Shown: positions 12,150 through 22,450 of the stretch, piece after piece | Layout: each line of letters begins with the position of its first letter | How positions within the stretch are numbered: position 1 is the stretch's first letter | Assembly: GCA_944474755.1 (NCBI GenBank) | Contig: OX104115.1 | Coordinates: 36,033,080 to 36,097,079, forward strand | Direction of reading: 5' to 3' | Length of the DNA stretch: 64,000 bases | DNA from: Limnoperna fortunei | Lineage: Eukaryota > Mollusca > Bivalvia > Mytilida > Modiolidae | The notes under the pieces: generated by a model | What the model saw: the letters and a program-made list of their open reading frames with translations, nothing else | Databases searched by the model: none | What the model was told of the DNA's origin: nothing | Translations under genes and position numbers: made by a program

Positions 12150-13290
12150 TTATACAATTAATCCATAGATTTAAGCGAGGCAATTAAAGGTCATTTGAAA
12201 TATAAATCATTCACAAAACTAAAGCAATGGAATTGAAGAACAAATTACACATATCAATATAATCCTGAGACGAAGTCTTGGTGGCCAAGTGGTTTAGGTA
12301 GTTACTATATTATTAATTACGTTCTCTGTCAACTCTGATGTTGCGGGTTCGGGTCTTACTGCGGGTATAGTGCGATCGACTCCATTCTAAATTGACAAGG
12401 ATTGCTAGTTTGTAGACCTTTGGTTACTCCGTTTACTCACACAATACAAACTGAAATTCAACTTTAAATCACATTTGACATAAAAAATCAATCCGAGACC
12501 TAGGCACTGCAACCGAAAACCATATTTGTATATATAAAAACATCTTCGGGCCTTAGCAAGATATTTAAAACCATAGTTGATATTATAAAATCAATCCAAA
12601 AATAAAAAGCAGTGCAATTTAAAACCACACTTTACATATTACATCTATTGTGAGACCTTATAGATGCAATTTAAGGACAATTTTTTACATTTCAAATCAA
12701 TCCTGACGCATATGTGTTTCCATTAAAAGCATTTCATATATAAAATAGATTCTGTGACATTAACGAGCAATATAATTATATATATAATTGTTTAAATTAA
12801 TCCCAAGACTTTATTACTGCAATTAAAAAACACCATTTTACATTTAAAATCCACCCAGAGACCTCAGCAGTTCAATTTATAACTACTTTACACATATAAG
12901 ATCAATAAAGAGACCTAAGCAATCAAAATAAACCAAAGTTTGCATAAATAGTCTATCCTGGCGCCTTATCTGTGGAATTAAAATCCATATTTGACACATA
13001 AAATTATTTCGTAGACGCTAGAAATGCAAATATAAACACAGTTTAACATACAAATAAATTATGAGATCTAAGCAGAAGAAATTAAAACATATTTCACATA
13101 AAAAATAAATACTGAGATCATCACAATTAAAAAAACACATTTTGCATAAAATTGCAATCCTGTTATACAAGAAAAGCAACTATAAAACATATTTCACAAA
13201 CACAAAAATAGTGCGACCTTCGCGAGCTACATTGTATTCAAAACTATATTTTATATTATAAAATAAATCCAGTTCAATTAACATTTACAT
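12150..13290 (-). repeat. Minisatellite, about 50 bp period, minus orientation (unit A)
   Basis: Degenerate repeats whose complement reads roughly ATATGGTTTTTAATTGCAT, CTAAGGTCTC, then TTGATTTTATATGT. On the + strand this appears as ACATATAAAATCAATCC...GAGACC...GCAATTAAAAACCATATTT. Period is about 50 bp with many indels. The same repeat in the opposite orientation is at 38275-38880 and 46233-47760, and a minus-orientation copy is at 39840-41100. Confidence 0.7.
12275..12370 (+). repeat. tRNA-derived SINE head (family 2), unit A
   Basis: GTGGCCAAGTGGTTTAGG resembles the A box of a Leu/Ser-type tRNA, and GCGGGTTCGGGTCTTACTGC follows about 60 bp later as a B box. It sits inside the minisatellite. 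It is not a functional tRNA: the acceptor stem and anticodon arm do not fold properly. The copy in unit B is at 40076-40172. Confidence 0.6.
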
Positions 13291-13297
13291 TTCTACA

Positions 13298-13690
13298 TTG
13301 TACAGTTAGGTGCAGTCCTAACATAACATAAAGCTAACTTAAAGCCAGTCTTTTTGACAAAAAAAACCAAAACAATTGGACCACTTTGACTGGACAAAAT
13401 TTTGTCCAAATCTCTGCTTTAAATATTGTCAAATTCTCAAAAACGGTCCAAATCTCTGTTTTTTGTCAAATTGACAAAAACGGTCCAAATCTCTGCTTTC
13501 AAATGTCACGTGACAGATATATTCAGTGGACAAAAATTGTCAAAATCTCTGCTTTGCAATTGTCACATGACAAATGTCCAGTGGACAAAATTTGTCAAAA
13601 TCTCTGCTTGCTTTCAATAATCACGCGATAAGAATTCCAGTGGACAAAATCTCTGCTTTTAAATTTTCAAGTCACAAAATGTCCTTTTTT
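13298..13690 (+). repeat. Dispersed repeat with GGTGCAGTCCTAAC start and TGTCCAGTGGACA hairpins
   Basis: Starts with TTAGGTGCAGTCCTAACATA and continues with short tandem units of about 30-70 bp containing CAAAATTTTGTCCAAATCTC and GTCCAGTGGACA, some with an embedded CACGTGAC. The family recurs at 33015-33345, 37365-37760, 41110-41350, 41633-42030 and 62288-62562. Short open frames across it simply translate the repeat. The family is unclassified; a non-autonomous Helitron with a microsatellite-like core is one possibility that I cannot prove. Confidence 0.55.
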
Positions 13691-14084
13691 ACAAATATAC
13701 AAAATATATCGAATTGTCCATTAGACATCAACCAAACAAGTTTATAAAGGAAATCTACGGCAGTCTTTTTTAGAGAACGCGATTTCATTGCCTTCCGCGT
13801 TTCGGTAAATGTATAGCAAGACGTTGTGGTTACTAATTTAGACTATAGCTATCCCATATGTTACTATTATTATTATGTTATTATTAATATGATTGATCAA
13901 TTAGATAAGATTGTTTCGTGTAGTTTAATAAAAAGATAAAAGTATAAATCCTAACCGGTAATACTTTTGTTTTATATAAAAGATTTCTGGAGTGATAGTA
14001 TATATTTGATATAGTTGTAATTTATATTTCTATGTTAATTTAAGAAAATAAATTATGTGAAGGACGTAACAGATACCGAGTTAA

Positions 14085-15490
14085 CTAACTCTATTAACAA
14101 TTTAAAATTGAATTAAAGACTAGAAAAAACGGACTTATCACAAACTTTTTAACCACTTTTAGAATAAACTGGGACCAACATTTCTTAAAGTCAAAGCACT
14201 TGATAATTTGAATGCACCTTTCTCTCAAAAAGAAAGTCTCATAAATTTAATTTTCACAAATTTTAAAGATAACCCACTCCACTTGGGATATTATTGGCCA
14301 ATCTCTCTATAAAACACGGATTACAAAAGTATATCTTATACTCTAGCTACTAGCATGAACAAAGTACTGGAGAAAGTTATTCATTCCGATAGGATATATT
14401 AAAAACAGATTCCTAGGTTTAAATTTAAGACAAATACAAGACGTTATCGACTATGCGGACAAGCTAAATATAGATTGAGCCATACTTGTTATAGACTTTT
14501 CAAAAGCTTTTGATACATTAACCTTGATTTTATGTTTCAAACTACAACTCATTTTTGATTAAATGATATCTTTGTGAACTGGATTAGAACTGTTTATATC
14601 GATATAAAAACTTGTATAACAAATAACGGTTGGATTTCTACCCATTATGCATAAAGAGAGGGATAAAACAAGAATGCCCATGTTTATCTCCTATAGCCGT
14701 AGAAAACAAAGCCCAAAGATTAAGAAACAATAATGATGTGAAATGATATAACAAGGTATAAAAATTAAAATAAACGATAAAACCCATTGTTTACAAATTT
14801 CACAATTAGCGGATAACACAGCACCTTTCCTAATAGCAAAGAAAGATATCGACAACACTCCAAATGAAATGGAAATTATTTGGAATCAAATTTAAATACA
14901 ACAAGACAATGATTGTTGACAGGGAAAAAACATTACAGAAATAAAGTAGGTAATATAAAATTTACGGATTAACCTGTCAAAACCCTAGGTTTATGTGGGA
15001 ATAATTAAAATTGAATGTTGTAGTCTAAATCGGGATTCAAAAATAGAAAAACCATTAAAAATGATGAAATCTTGGGAACAAAGAAACTTAACAATATTAG
15101 GGAAGATACTTGTTTTCTTTTGTAGCTAACGTCAATATATTTAATACATAATACAGAAAAAATTAGAAAGAGTAATATATGGATTGATATGGATAATAAA
15201 AAGAAAAGGTTTAAAGAAACACGCTTATTGCGTTACGAAGAATGGGGGCAAAAATGATTGACATTAGAAGTCACTTTCAATCTCTTCAAATTAAGCGGGT
15301 CATTAAACTAATCTCTTCGAACGATCAAAACTGGAGATATTCTTACCCTTATAAGTTTTGCAATATATAAATCGTTTTACGTATATGAAAACCTAAGTAA
15401 AGCAATTGACGTCTTCGAAATATAAATTTGGGGATTGAAGATATTTTCACTTAATGTTACAGAAAAAAAAAAACTTATACAAAATTATCA
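14085..15490 (+). pseudogene. LINE reverse transcriptase relic (L1/Tx1-like), unit A
   Basis: Translation in shifting frames gives SLINLIFTNFKDNPLHLGYY, NTDYKS, NKVLEKVIHSDR, then FSKAFDT near 14500 (the motif A region of RT), NDIFVNWIRTVYIDIKTCITN, and later a degraded block ahead of GNIKFTD. The order and wording fit the RT of L1/Tx1-type LINEs. Many stops and frameshifts make it clearly dead. A collinear relic with independent lesions is at 47880-49270. Confidence 0.65.
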
Positions 15491-15849
15491 GACATTTCCA
15501 AAATAACCTTTAACATCTAGTGTAAGCAAAACATATCTTGCCCATATTGAATAACAATAATCTGTAATACTCCAAAGCTTCCACATAGAAAATGAATACA
15601 GCTATTGTTACACATTAAACTCGTGCTTCTTGACATTAGCATACAAAAAGTAACACACGATGAATTAGCTCAACAAATGTTTCTAGCTTGTACTTTTAAT
15701 CAGGTCAAAGTCTTTTCGACCATTTATAATATTGTAAAATTTAACGTGTGCTATATTGTGATCTTTAGTATTTTACCCATCTCAATGATGTATTTATGTT
15801 CAATAACGAACTTATAGGTAATATCAGTATATATCTAAAGGGTCTAAGG

Positions 15850-15925
15850 AAAGCTACCAAAACAGTAAACTTATTTAGTATTTGATCGAAAAACATGACC
15901 ATAAAACATAATAAAAAATAATATA
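15850..15925 (-). repeat. Penelope-like element tail remnant, minus strand
   Basis: The complement of this stretch resembles the segment TGCTGTATCGTCATGTTGGC...GATACTTAGTAAGTGTACCG that flanks the Penelope-like element at 17330 and 20045. Related minus-strand remnants lie at 49425-49495 and 50630-50695. Confidence 0.5.
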
Positions 15926-16093
15926 CAAGTCTAGAAGATTATGCAACGATACAAATGACGGTGTTTTTTGTCAAGATTATAGACACTGACTGACCAACGA
16001 ATTTCCTTAGTTATTGAGTGTCAGTATAAATAAATAAAGTCGAGTCATAAAAATATTGATCTTGAAATTTCTCACTTTGACTGAACTTAAAAC

Positions 16094-16340
16094 TTGTATA
16101 TATTGCCTTTACAAGTCATAAACAAATTTGCCTTTACCGGGATTCGAACTCAACCCGTTGAGGGTAAGCAAACATTTGACAGTATTAAAGATCTAATTCT
16201 AACAGTGTTGGGCTTAATTTTTGGACGTTTATATAAATCTGATATTAACCCTGAATTTCTCATGCATCATAAATCCGCTTGTTATAAATATTATATGGTT
16301 GTCATAATACTTAGATGTTTATATATATTTAAGGATTAAC
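16094..16340. repeat. SINE-derived remnants (family 1), rearranged
   Basis: Contains GGGATTCGAACTC, an inverted B box, fused to GTTGAGGGTAAGC, the 3-prime end of the same SINE in the forward sense, followed by the SINE body TTTGACAGT...GTTGGGCTTAATTT. The body matches 49895-49960 in unit B. An open frame across it has no recognisable protein similarity. Confidence 0.45.
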
Positions 16341-16397
16341 TACAAAAAATTTTTATCCATCGAGGGATAACAAAATTTCCGTTTTGCACATTGTATA

Positions 16398-16541
16398 CCC
16401 GACCTCACTCCAAAGGATTTTGATCACATAAAAATCCTAATTATCGACCAGAAATGCAAGTGGCGAGACTCTGAAAGGGAGGCCAGAGAGAGATTCTGGA
16501 TCAAAGAGCTCTGCTCTGTACACCCGAATGGAATAAATTAA
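16398..16541 (+). pseudogene. GIY-YIG endonuclease C-terminal fragment of a Penelope-like element
   Basis: A clean 47-codon frame ends in TAA. It reads PDLTPKDFDHIKI, then WRDSEREARERFWIKELC, then SVHPNGIN. The pattern of charged R...E...R residues, an aromatic-W-I and a terminal PxGxN is typical of the last part of the GIY-YIG nuclease domain that follows the RT in Penelope-like elements. The upstream RT is not present next to it. The frame is preserved better than its surroundings, so this may be a relatively late fragment. It is not part of the element starting at 17570, which lacks its own GIY-YIG end. Confidence 0.55.
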
Positions 16542-16639
16542 AAACAATAAATATCATTCAAAATATAAATAATAAATTCATGAATATCAAGAAGTTAAAG
16601 ATAAGATGGTTTATACAACTGTACAGTACTCCCTTATGT

Positions 16640-17085
16640 AATGCTTGATCTTATGTCTCGTTTTTCACATTTTATGCTTCTTCATGCTTTTACTACTGCA
16701 TCCAATGTGCTTGTCTCATGTTTTGATTTTTATGTCTTGTTTTTTTTAAATATTTTTTAGCCTTTATGCCTGTGCTTCCAAATGTGCTTGTCTGATGTTT
16801 GATTTTATGTCTTGATTTAAATGTCTATCCTTTTATTGTTGTGCTTCCATATGTGCTTGTTTAATGTTTCATTTTTGTGTCTTGCTTTTTAAGTTAATGT
16901 GCTTATTCTTAAAGTCGTATATTGTCAAATAATTATGTCTTGCATGCTTTGCTTTTTATTACGATCGTGAATAATGTTATTTGTGAGACACTATGTAATT
17001 ATGTATATGTCGGTTTAAAAGCTCTGCAGAGCTTATGTTTTTCTGTTACTTGTCTTGCCGACTTTAAATAAAGCTTACTTAATTA
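16640..17085 (+). repeat. 3-prime untranslated tail with ~75 bp tandem units and AATAAA
   Basis: After the GIY-YIG stop there are three diverged units of about 75 bp containing TGTGCTTGTCTGATGTTTGA and TTTTATGTCTTG. These are followed by the palindrome AAGCTCTGCAGAGCTT and by AATAAA at 17067-17072. Position and composition suggest the 3-prime UTR and polyadenylation signal of the retroelement whose nuclease fragment ends at 16541. Confidence 0.4.
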
Positions 17086-17333
17086 CTAATGACTAATAGA
17101 TGTGATCCGAGAAGGTTCAAGATCAATAAAATCAGATCCGATCACATTACCACCGGATGCTGATGTATCAATAACAAAATTTTATTGTTTATTATAGATT
17201 TATATTGACACTGAAGCAGGCCATCAGTTGGTCGAAAATTTGTCATATTTATTAATATAATTATTTTATAGTAGAAAAATCTTTATCTTTGTATCGCTGC
17301 ATAATTCTTTAGACTATATTATTTTTTGTTTAT

Positions 17334-17460
17334 GCTGTATCGTCATGTTGGCGATCCCATACATAGTAAGTGTATTGGTTGGTGGTTGTGGTTATGGACA
17401 AATCTGCCTATATTCGAGAGGCTGAACGTCAACTGAATGATGACCGGTTGTATATGACCG
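17334..17460 (+). mobile_element. Partial upstream copy (pseudo-LTR) of the Penelope-like element
   Basis: Contains GCTGTATCGTCATGTTGGCG and AGTAAGTGTATTGGTTGG, which recur after the element at 20045-20090. It runs into a short RT piece encoding VVVMDKSAYIREAERQLNDD, nearly identical to the frame at 18539 (MDKSAYNREAERQLNDDRFY). Penelope-like elements are known to sit behind a truncated tandem copy of themselves, and this fits that arrangement. Confidence 0.6.
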
Positions 17461-17569
17461 GTTTTATAAGAAAATCATTTAGACTTTATATATTATATTT
17501 TGTACTACCTGTATTGTGTATTAACACGATCCCAGTGAACTTACATTATTCCATCTTTTATAATGTCAT

Positions 17570-18380
17570 ATGAAGAACATTACTCCATCTTTTATAATGT
17601 CATATGAAGAATACTTTAAACATCTGAGAGTACTTAAACAAAAACAAGGGAAAACTCAACATCACCTATCTAATATTAATAACTATATAGAACGAGGTGT
17701 TATACCAAAGGGTTTACAGATCAAACTCTTACCTCAAACACCTGGCAGTGATTCTAACACATGTTATAGAAAATGGGATCAGACTCTGTTTCACTGTTCA
17801 AAACGCCTGCTGACCCTTATGAAAAATCACCGTGAAGAACATCTACTTAAACTATCGTCTGATCTTGAAAATGTCATGATAATATGTAAGAAAAAACTAC
17901 AGATAAAAGAATATGAAAACATTCCTAAGCGTCTAAATGACATCACCCCATCCAAAATTGCACTCTCTCTAAACGCCAACGGCGGAAATTTAATCGCGAC
18001 GGTATTCCTAACCAACAGAATACCACATTACTATCGTAGATAAAGAGATGCAATACACACTTCAAACGGAAACCCTTTCAACCAACAACGATTCCAACAC
18101 TGTTGTTAACCTCTCTAGTCACCGTCTTACAGAGAGTGTAACATCTCTACTAGCAAAGGGTATAAATTTGTGTCTAGTTCCTGGTCCTATCAACAGCAGT
18201 AAACTATCCCAGGAATTGGATTATTTTGCAAGAAGCTTAAGAATTAAAGAATATTTTGCTTCGAAGAAAGAAGAGGAAGATTATGAGGTGAACTCCAGTA
18301 GTGACATAGAAGGAGATACCAAATATAGATTTGTCAAAAAAGTGAATAGGTTGCCAAACCTATTAAGAACACAACGTTAG
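17570..18380 (+). pseudogene. Penelope-like element, N-terminal region
   Basis: Two adjacent frames. 17570-18043 encodes 157 residues rich in Lys, Leu and His, including YFKHLRVLKQKQGKTQHH and HCSKRLLTLMKNHREEH. 18048-18380 encodes 110 residues with an acidic EEEDYEVNSSSDIEGD stretch followed by basic KKVNRLP. A duplicated ATTCCATCTTTTATAATGTC block at 17549-17600 lies at the start. In Penelope-like elements a poorly conserved, often coiled, nucleic-acid-binding region precedes the RT, and these frames occupy that place. A stop and a frame change separate them from each other and from the RT, so the protein cannot be made intact. Unit A only. Confidence 0.55.
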
Positions 18381-18419
18381 AGTCATTTATAAACAACGTT
18401 AAAACAGAAATAATTGGCA

Positions 18420-19593
18420 CAGTTGAATCTTATACTAAAAATGTTGTCAATCTCTCTCCTGACGAACGAACTGCGTTAAGAAACTTAAGATCAAATGTAG
18501 AAATAGCCATCAAACCAGCAGACAAGGGTAGTGCGGTTGTGGTTATGGACAAATCTGCCTATAATCGAGAGGCTGAACGTCAACTGAATGATGACCGGTT
18601 TTATATGAAATTAGCAGAGGACCCCAGAGAAAAATTCAGTGATGAACTAACTAGGGAATTAACCAAAATAAACACTCTAGGCTATATTGATGATAAAACT
18701 CTCGAATACCTAACACCAGACAATCCAAAAGCCGACAGATTCTACCATCTTCCTAAAATTCACAAACCTAACAATCGTATCAGCTAACGGCCACCCGAAA
18801 GATAAAATATCTGAATCTGCGACCACATGTTGAATCACTCCCATCATTTGTGAAGGACACCAACGACTATTTACAAAAGATGGCAGCCCTGAATCCCTTT
18901 CCACCGGGTACCACTCTGGTCACTATGGATGTCACCTTTCTCTATACTAACATTCCTCAGGCTGATGGCATAAAAGCATGCAGAGAGGTCTGGGAAAGTC
19001 GTTCAGTCAAAGATGCTCCGACTGAATGTTTAGTCGCAATGCTGACATTGGTGCTAAAACGAACAACTTCACTTTTAATGGAGACCAATTCTTGCAAATA
19101 AATGAAACAGCTATGGGAACTGAAATGACTCCATCATATGCCAACATATTTATGGGTAAATTAGAAAAAGAACTTCTCCAATCGTCTATTGAAAAACCAT
19201 TATCTTAGTACAGGTTTATTGATGATGTTGATATGAAGTGGATACGTACTGATTGGGGATTACAAAACTTTATCAACGTGCCAATAACATCCATCCCTCT
19301 TTCAAATTTACTTATGAAATCTCAAAATCTAATATATCTTTCCTCGACATTCTAGCTCCTTATCCGCAAATGGTGAGTTGTCCACTGACCTGTATTCCAA
19401 ACCAACAGACGCCAACCAATACCTTTTACCTAGTAGCTGTCATCCTCCTCATGTGACAAAGAGCATTCGTTATAGTCAAGCTCTTAGACTCAGACGAATC
19501 TGTTCCACCGATGATTCGTTTAAAAGGAGACTAGGACAATTAAACGGACACCTTAGAAGAAGAGGGTACAGGAATAATAACATCAAAAAATAA
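18420..19593 (+). pseudogene. Penelope-like element reverse transcriptase, frameshifted
   Basis: The order of RT landmarks is clear: AIKPADKGSAVVVMDKSAY (18505-18560), RFYHLPKIHKPNN (about 18738), TLVTMDVTFLYTNIPQADG (motif A with its catalytic Asp, about 18916), [18 protein letters not shown] (about 19105), FIDDVDMKW (motif C, the Y/FIDD box, about 19217) and ISFLDI followed by ELSTDLYSKPTDANQYLLPS. These motifs and their spacing are those of the Penelope-like RT family, which is related to telomerase. At least three frameshifts or stops break the frame (near 18785, 19085 and 19208). It is present in unit A only, so insertion probably postdates the 30 kb duplication, or unit B lost it. Confidence 0.8.
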
Positions 19594-19693
19594 TTTCCAA
19601 AAAGCACAGCAGACATCGAGGAGTACCTTTCTTCAATATAAAGAAAAAACGATATGCAATAGAGTTCCCCGCGTACTAACTTACCACCTTCGT

Positions 19694-20075
19694 TTGAAAA
19701 ACACAATTAGCACTATTCGTCAACATTATAAATCTATTGAAAAAATCCCAGATTGTCAAGAATCTTCCCAGAGCCGCCCCCACCCCACCCCCCCCCCCCG
19801 TGGTTGCGTTTTAACAAGCCAACAGTATCCGCAACTTATTGGTACGAGCAGAGATTGCAAAGCCCATCACTGCCGCTGGCAGAAGTCAGTCTTGTGGTGA
19901 CAAACGCTGCAAATGTTGTAAACATATGGAACCCTTGTCTACATTTAACAGTAAAATCACAGGTAAACAATAAATATTCACTACTGTTTACTGCAAAAGA
20001 TCGAATGTCATTTACATTCTTGAGTGCCCGATCTGTTTTGTGTTGATGCTGTATCGTCATGTTGGCGATCCGATA
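19694..20075 (+). pseudogene. Penelope-like element, C-terminal Cys-rich linker and truncated GIY-YIG start
   Basis: After a poly-C tract (19783-19799) one frame reads RSQSCGDKRCKCCKHM and then SNVIYILECPICFV. A CxCC Cys cluster followed by VIYxxECPxC is the usual lead-in to the GIY-YIG nuclease of Penelope-like elements. The nuclease itself is missing: the sequence passes at once into the terminal GCTGTATCGTCATGTTGGCG block. Frames are broken. The element is therefore both frameshifted and endonuclease-deficient. Confidence 0.65.
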
Positions 20076-20099
20076 CTTAGTAAGTGTACCGGTTGGTGA

Positions 20100-20817
20100 C
20101 TTTCTTTTAGACTCTTTATATATTTACATATGGTTGGCATAATACTTAGACGTTTGTAAAAATAGCAGCAATCTCTTCTGTGGAATACGTTTGTTCAATC
20201 CATCAGGTTCTAGAGTTTTAATTGATATATACAAAATGTTTCTCGATGTCTTATGGTTTATGTATTCTACTTTGGGTTTTGTTTAATAATTTGGAATTTT
20301 ATAGTATCAAAAGTATGGCCAGTGGTTTTAAGGTGGCGACTTAATGGACAATTTCTGTTTTTCGTGAAAAGGAGCGATGGTTGTTAAGTCGTATATTGAA
20401 ACAAATAGCAAAGAAAACCGAGCGAACAACAAGAGGCAAAAGTCAAGGGACAGTTACAAATCCGGATATAGACAAAACGCAAAATAAAACCAAAAACACA
20501 AAAAAAACAGAAAGAGAGTCACCCGAATCCAATAAAAACCATGGGTGCACTCAGGTGCTCCGGACGAGTAAGCAGTGCCTGCTTCTAATTAGACACCCGT
20601 CGAGTTACTTATTCTCATGTCTAAGGAAATGTCAAATCCAGGAATAGGAATCACTACCTATACTCAGAAAACACGACAGATCGTATTTCAGACCCTCATT
20701 TCACATAACGATCAATTAAGTCATGGTGACGAGCATAGAACTTCTGGAGAAAAAACATCAACCTAGGTGCAGTAAACCTTTGTTTGGGTAGTTTAGCAGT
20801 CAACAGCAGGGATCAGT
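20100..20817 (-). repeat. Presumed 3-prime untranslated part of the minus-strand RT element
   Basis: Collinear with 50986-51660 in unit B. On the + strand it contains an open frame at 20381-20647 (Lys/Thr-rich, TVTNPDIDKTQ), which in unit B is also open in part but diverges. Because the RT next to it lies on the minus strand, I read this as that element's 3-prime flank rather than as a gene. Confidence 0.4.
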
Positions 20818-21640
20818 CTAAAACATCGGAATGCCGATCGCATGATCTAGAATAACGTATAAGTTTGAAATGTACACAACATACGCTGGAGCTGCTGGAA
20901 TGTTGCTGTCGATGAACTGGAAGTTGACAATTGGAAAGATGAAGTCATCACGTTTGTCGTAGAGTCTATTTTGTAGTTTTCCTGAAACTATTTCTAGAAG
21001 TAGGTCTAAGTAAGAGGCTGAGCTTAGTGTATTGGTGGTGTCTTTAATTTCAAGCTCGCTAGGGTAAATTGAATGTAAATAGTCACCTAATTTAGTATTG
21101 TTGTGCGACAAAACATCATCAATATAGCGGAATGTTAAATTAAATTTTTGTACCAGTGTCTTTTCTTTCTTCTGGAGCAGGCCTTCTAGGAACTCAGCCT
21201 CATAAGAGTACAAAGACAGGTCGGCGAGGAGAGGAGCACAATTAGTACCCATAGGAATACCAACAGTCTGTTGAAAAACATGTCCTCCAAACATGACGAA
21301 TATGTTGTCAATCAGAAAATCTAACATATGACAGATTTGGTCTTCAGTATATTTAGTATTAGATTTAGAGTCATTAATGACGAAGTAAGTTCTGTTATGA
21401 CTAGCTACTTGGTATTGACATCGTCTCCTTCCGTTTTTTCTTGAACAAGCAGCGTTTTATAAGATCTTTAAGCCTAGTTTTAAGCTGCATATTAGGGACG
21501 GCCTTATAGAGTGTCGAAAAATCGAATTTTTTTAATACTGTTACAATGGGAAAGAGATCCAGACCTTAAGGTGTCTATCATGTCTTTTGAATTTTTTAAT
21601 ATCCACGTTTCATTTATTCCACTCCTGGAGTAGTTTTCTT
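20818..21640 (-). pseudogene. Reverse transcriptase fragment (Penelope-like family), unit A
   Basis: The 169-residue minus-strand frame ending at 20818 contains GIPMGTNCAPLLADL (like the GTxMxP motif B of the family), FNLTFRYIDDVLS (motif C, YIDD intact), LEIKDTTNTLSSASYLDL, LYDKRDDF and NFQFIDSNIPAAPAY. Upstream, after a frameshift near 21500, NLIKRCLFKK and RTYFVINDSKSNTKYTEDQ continue the same protein. The upstream RT core and nuclease are missing. The YIDD box is conserved but the gene is truncated. The homologous copy in unit B at 51702-52320 is more degraded. Confidence 0.7.
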
Positions 21641-22169
21641 TGTTTTTCCAACATTATGGATGTTACAAGTTTCATAAATCAGTATGTAAATACAATTGTT
21701 GGATTTACAGGAAATATTGGAGTATAATTGTAACGCTTTCTTTGGCTGATTTACAGGAGGATTCGTTTACATTCTTGCAATTTAAAATGATATCTTTTCG
21801 ACTCCTTGGTCGACGGTATGCAATTATTCCTTACACCCTTACAACATTTGAAATGCGTTTTAACTCAGGGTGATATGTGACGACTAATGATTTTCTTCTG
21901 TTTGTTATACTAGTATCTTTGTAATTCAGCAACGAATCTCTGGAAACAGTGTGAGCGTTTCCAAATGCCTCCGGGATGTTTTTGTTTTTGTAGCCTCTTT
22001 AGAGTAGATGTTTGCGGAGCTCATTCAAATGATGGATGGCTTGACTGTAAATTTAAATATGCACGAGATAAGATAACACAGCACATGAGTGGCATGCATG
22101 TTGCCGGATAAAAGCATATATAAGTAATCTAAAAATAGCAACAACAATCTCGTTTAATACGTAGTTTTA
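21641..22169. other. AT-rich spacer shared by both units
   Basis: No supported gene. From about 21820 to 22160 it is collinear with 52330-52670 in unit B (shared TGAAATGCGTTTTAACTCAG and GTATCTTTGTAATTCAGC). Part of it may be the 5-prime flank of the minus-strand RT element. Confidence 0.35.
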
Positions 22170-22216
22170 AGGATATAATCACCCTCGTTAAAGAAGGTGA
22201 AAATCGTAATACTGAT

Positions 22217-22228
22217 CACGTGACGTCA
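22217..22228 (+). promoter_or_regulatory. E-box overlapping a full CRE (CACGTGACGTCA), unit A
   Basis: CACGTG (22217-22222) overlaps the palindromic CRE TGACGTCA (22221-22228) and is followed by AAAAATATAG, a weak TATA-like stretch. The block is identical in unit B at 52719-52730. It lies about 50 bp upstream of the THAP-like frame, which fits a core promoter. The motifs are known binding sites; activity is inferred. Confidence 0.5.
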
Positions 22229-22276
22229 TAAAAATATAGGGCACTTTTAGTTTAAAACTGCAGCACTTGATACAAA

Positions 22277-22450
22277 ACGGGACGGCATAAGAAAAACAAT
22301 GCAAAACGAAATCTGTGCTGTGTTGTACCGGGGTGCAAAAACATTAAATGTATGGAAATAGTTGAAGTTTTATTCCGTTTATTGATATTAACACGATGTC
22401 AAAAGACGGTACGTCGAGGAAAGTGCCCTAAATTAAATCGCGTGATATGA
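22277..22450 (+). pseudogene. THAP-like zinc-finger N-terminal fragment, start codon lost (unit A)
   Basis: A 57-codon open stretch encodes GRHKKNNAKRNLCCVVPGCK and then NIKCMEIVEVLFRLLI. The CC..PGCK beginning resembles the first Cys pair of the THAP (C2CH) DNA-binding domain found in many animal and P-element-derived proteins. In unit A the start is ACG where unit B has ATG (52779). In unit B an indel in the poly-A run causes a stop soon after PGCKK. The remainder of a THAP domain (the C..H pair and the AVPTIF box) is not visible, so this may be one exon of a split gene or a dead fragment. The call rests on a short motif. Confidence 0.35.

Noticed and set aside
17570..18043. 157-residue open frame as a host gene
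   Set aside because: It directly precedes a frameshifted Penelope-like RT in the same orientation and is absent from unit B, so it is read as the element's N-terminal region.
20381..20647. Lys/Thr-rich open frame TVTNPDIDKTQ as a small protein gene
   Set aside because: It lies in the 3-prime flank of a minus-strand RT element, and the unit B counterpart differs in frame and ends.
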